From: Aldehydirespirator sp965116665
GTDB lineage: Bacteria; Actinomycetota; Acidimicrobiia; Acidimicrobiales; Aldehydirespiratoraceae
Assembly (NCBI GenBank): GCA_965116665.1
Contig: OZ220709.1
Location: 2,356,001 to 2,420,000, forward strand
DNA length: 64,000 bases
Direction of reading: 5' to 3'
Both the position numbers and the translations under genes were made by a program. The notes under the pieces were generated by a model. That model was given only the letters and a program-made list of their open reading frames with translations. It was not told where the DNA came from and did not search any database. Below, piece after piece: positions 61,362-64,000 of this stretch (the first letter of the stretch is position 1; every line of letters starts with the position of its first letter).

Positions 61362-63941
61362 CTAGTGGTAGGAGATGGCCTCGAGCAGGTCGATGCGGTT
61401 GGCCCTGCGGGCCGGTGCCAGGGAGGCCAGCAGGCCGGCCACCGCCGACACGACCAGGTACACCACCACCGAACCCCCCGGCAGGGCCACGGTGGAGATG
61501 ATGTCGCCGGGGAGGGACCCGGCCGCGATCGACCCCGCCACCAGCCCGGTCACGACACCGATGACCCCGCCGAAGACGGCCACGATCATCCCCTCCAGCA
61601 GGATTGCGGCCCGGATCTGCCGCTTGCCCATGCCCACGGCCCGCAACAGCCCGATCTCGCGGGTCCGCTCGAACACCGACAAGGCCATGGTGTTGGAGAA
61701 GCCCATCACCGCGATCACCAGCGCCATGATCAGGAACACGTTGATCACGACCAGCAGATTGTCGACCTGCGTGGACCGGCTGGCGCGGTATTCGGCCTGG
61801 TCGCGCACCACCACCTGCGGGTACTCGGCCAAGCCGGCCTCCAGCGCAGCCCGGGCGTCCCCGCTGCTGACTCCCGCCGCGGTGACTGCGGTCACGAGGC
61901 TGTCCTGATCTCCGACGACGTAACGGTCCCAGTCGCCGAGGTCGATGACCCAGGAGCCCACCACCGAGTCCTCGGTGTGGATGGCCACCACCTCGAAAGC
62001 CGCCTCTTCGTGGCCCGAGATCTCCAGCCGCACTGCATCGCCCACGCCAAGACCGAACTCCACGGCGGCGTCGGCATGCACCATCACGTCACCGGGACCG
62101 GCCCCGGCAACGCTGCCTGAGGTGACGTTCGGCTCCACATGGCTCGAGAACGAGGCGAGGTTGGCGGCCGAGAGCATGTGCTGGGCGCCATCGGGGGTGC
62201 GCACACCGTTGGGCCGGAACCGGAATACCTCCACCGATTCCAGTTCGGGCGCCTGCGCAGCCGCGGCTGCCGCCTTCGAACTGAATGCGAGTTGCTGGTT
62301 GTCACAGGGCCCGGCGCACAGCATCCAGTCCGCCCCGACCGAGTCCTCCAACTGCCGGTTGAGGGTCTCCTTGAAGGACGTGCCCAGCACAGTGACCAGC
62401 GACACCATGGCCAGTCCGATCATCAACGCCGAGGCCGTAGTAGCTGTGCGGCGAGGGTTGCGAACCGCGTTCAGCCGGGCCAGCCGCCCGTTCAAGCGGA
62501 ACAGGCGGGCAGCCGGCCAGCCCAGCACCTGCGACATCGGACCGGCGACAGCGGGGCTGAGAATGTTGACGCCCACCAGTATCCCGAGCACTCCGAAGCC
62601 CAGCAGCAGGATGAGCGTCGATGTGGACAGTTCCGACAGCACTCCCACCACCAGGAGCACCAGCCCGACGGCGCCGACCACCGACCCGATGATGATCGAC
62701 CTGCGCCGGCTGTACGGGTCGATGCCGGCGTCGTCGGCCAGCGCCACCATTGGCGTCACCCGGCGAGCCCGCATCGCCGGCAGCAGGGAGATGATCACAG
62801 TCAGGCCGACGCCGAGCGCCAGCGCGGCGACGATCGGGCCCGCCCCGACCGACAGGTCCGTCGCGGGGAGACTCGAGCCCGCCGCCGACAGGATGGCGTT
62901 GAGGGCCTCGGACACCCCCAGGCCAAGACCGAACCCCGCAGCGGTGGCCAACACACCCATCACCAGTGCCTCGAGGGCCACTGTCAAGGCCACCTGGCGC
63001 CGGTCGGCGCCCAGCACACGCAGCAACCCGAACTCCTTGATGCGCTGGCCGGTGACGAGGGTGAAGGTGTTGTAGGTGATGAACGCCGAGATGACCAGCA
63101 CGATGACCGCGAAGGCCAGCATCGCGTTGCGGAAGACGTCCAGGAGGTCGCTCATCTCCTGATCGCGGGCTTCCACCTGCTCCTGCTGGGAGAGCACCAC
63201 GTAGGAGGGGCCCAGTTCTCGCTCGATCGACGCGGTCACCTCGTCAAGCGAGGCTCCCGGCGACAGGCGGACATCGATGAGGTCGTATCCGCCGCCGTGG
63301 TGCAGAACGTCGCGGGCGGTGTCCATGTCCCAGGCGACCAGCTGGAACGGGGCCCGGAATCCGGGCTCCATGAAATAGAAGACGCCGACCAGTTCGAACG
63401 AGTGGGTTCCGGTGGGGGTCGCGACCTTGTAGCGCTCGCCGATGCGGAAGCCGAAGTCGGCTGCGGTGTCGTGGTCCATGGTGAACTCGTCGGGCCCGGC
63501 GGGCCGGCGGCTGACCCCGTCGTCGAGGGGAAAGATCCGGCCCAGGGACTCATCCTCGGGCCATCCCATCCCGGCTTGTTGAAAGAGCTGCGGATCGATG
63601 GCCTCGCCGTCGGCGCCGACGGCCACCACGTTGAACTCCGACACCGCCCCCGCCGTCTTCTCCACACCGTCAATGGCCTCCAGCCGATCCTTCAACGAAG
63701 GGTCGAGCAACGGCACGTCCTGCCACTGGTCCACGTCGCCCAGAGTCGACTGCGAGCGGACCGACAGGTCGACCTGGTCGTAGAGGTCGCCGGCCAGGTC
63801 GGCGAAGGCGGTGCGCAACCCGTCGGTGTTGATCAGCACGCCGACGGTGAGGGCCACCCCGCTCACCACCGCCAAGGTGGTGAGCGCGAACCGGATCCGC
63901 GTAGCCGCAATGTTGCGGAGGCTGTAGCGCAGCAGTGTCAT
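61362..63941 (-). CDS. MacB/FtsX-type ABC transporter permease
   Basis: 859 residues with two FtsX-like permease halves. The N-terminal helix (RIRFALTTLAVVSGVALTVG) leads into a large extracellular MacB_PCD-like domain. Membrane helices are near 270-400, 430-490 and 740-850; the second half has ERTREIGLLRAVGMGKRQI. The ATG at 63941 overlaps the stop of the upstream gene by four bases (ATGA). Such permeases move lipids or lipoproteins or power cell-wall enzymes. Confidence 0.88.
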   Translation of the reverse strand: MTLLRYSLRNIAATRIRFALTTLAVVSGVALTVGVLINTDGLRTAFADLAGDLYDQVDLSVRSQSTLGDVDQWQDVPLLDPSLKDRLEAIDGVEKTAGAVSEFNVVAVGADGEAIDPQLFQQAGMGWPEDESLGRIFPLDDGVSRRPAGPDEFTMDHDTAADFGFRIGERYKVATPTGTHSFELVGVFYFMEPGFRAPFQLVAWDMDTARDVLHHGGGYDLIDVRLSPGASLDEVTASIERELGPSYVVLSQQEQVEARDQEMSDLLDVFRNAMLAFAVIVLVISAFITYNTFTLVTGQRIKEFGLLRVLGADRRQVALTVALEALVMGVLATAAGFGLGLGVSEALNAILSAAGSSLPATDLSVGAGPIVAALALGVGLTVIISLLPAMRARRVTPMVALADDAGIDPYSRRRSIIIGSVVGAVGLVLLVVGVLSELSTSTLILLLGFGVLGILVGVNILSPAVAGPMSQVLGWPAARLFRLNGRLARLNAVRNPRRTATTASALMIGLAMVSLVTVLGTSFKETLNRQLEDSVGADWMLCAGPCDNQQLAFSSKAAAAAAQAPELESVEVFRFRPNGVRTPDGAQHMLSAANLASFSSHVEPNVTSGSVAGAGPGDVMVHADAAVEFGLGVGDAVRLEISGHEEAAFEVVAIHTEDSVVGSWVIDLGDWDRYVVGDQDSLVTAVTAAGVSSGDARAALEAGLAEYPQVVVRDQAEYRASRSTQVDNLLVVINVFLIMALVIAVMGFSNTMALSVFERTREIGLLRAVGMGKRQIRAAILLEGMIVAVFGGVIGVVTGLVAGSIAAGSLPGDIISTVALPGGSVVVYLVVSAVAGLLASLAPARRANRIDLLEAISYH

Positions 63942-64000
63942 AGGGCCGCTACAGGGCGAGCATCAACCGAATCGGCGACTGCCACGGCCTCTGGCATCAC
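63938..64000 (-). CDS. C-terminus of an upstream gene, probably the ABC ATPase (partial)
   Basis: The last ~20 codons (VMPEAVAVADSVDARPVAAL) read to a TGA that overlaps the permease start. By operon logic this is the ATP-binding partner, but no motif lies inside the window. Confidence 0.45.
   Translation of the reverse strand: MMPEAVAVADSVDARPVAAL

Overview
The window is high-GC DNA from an actinobacterium, most plausibly a member or relative of Acidimicrobiia (inference). The grounds are GTG/TTG starts, a menaquinone gene (menB), a mycobacterial-type CysM plus Mec pair, ssrA next to smpB, many acyl-CoA and catabolic enzymes, and short intergenic spaces. No rRNA is present. The RNA genes are one tRNA-Leu(UAG) and tmRNA.

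Layout. (1) 1-9.5 kb is mostly core: the 3' part of a membrane pyrophosphatase, a zinc alcohol dehydrogenase, a PfkB kinase, menB, an acyl-CoA dehydrogenase, an RlmD-like RNA methyltransferase, rpe, clpP and tRNA-Leu. (2) 9.5-19.8 kb is an accessory island after tRNA-Leu. It holds a giant single-chain (type ISP-like) restriction-modification enzyme, its detached C-terminal domain, a DEDDh exonuclease with a BRCT domain, an AAA ATPase between two 97-bp direct repeats, and an AbiEi-like antitoxin. (3) 19.8-42.4 kb: a 1363-residue secreted adhesin-like protein; a DUF1801 protein and an SDR; the Hen1-Pnkp RNA-repair pair; ligA/ligB and divergent ligC for protocatechuate 4,5-cleavage; rdgB, rph, an MBL hydrolase, rpmG, rpmB, cysM; two paralogous MFS exporters; a MaoC-hydrolase fusion; mec, smpB, a PQ-loop membrane protein and ssrA. 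(4) 42.4-52.8 kb, downstream of ssrA, is a graveyard of defence and mobile fragments (TIGR04141, PHP/TrlF, ImmA/IrrE, GmrSD, IS3 and other transposase pieces). It surrounds an apparently intact type II restriction-modification pair and an AbrB-PIN toxin-antitoxin pair. (5) 52.9-60.6 kb is a catabolic and uptake cluster: a FAH-MarR fusion, a branched-chain-type ABC importer and a P450. It is cut short at a truncated extradiol dioxygenase abutting an integrase relic. (6) 60.9-64 kb: a retropepsin-like protein and a MacB/FtsX-type permease.

The most striking element lies in the ISP-like gene. A run of 10 CGTC and 10 CGAC tetranucleotides (14827-14906) is followed by three diverged tandem copies of one ~40-residue C-terminal module. 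Each copy is in a different reading frame, and each frame is open from the repeat tract to the stop codon of its own copy. Gain or loss of one repeat unit would therefore change which module is fused to the enzyme, giving a three-way phase-variable switch rather than an on/off one. The modules are linked by overlapping stop/start codons (TTGA, TAATG, ATGA), which lead into a separately translated C-terminal domain.
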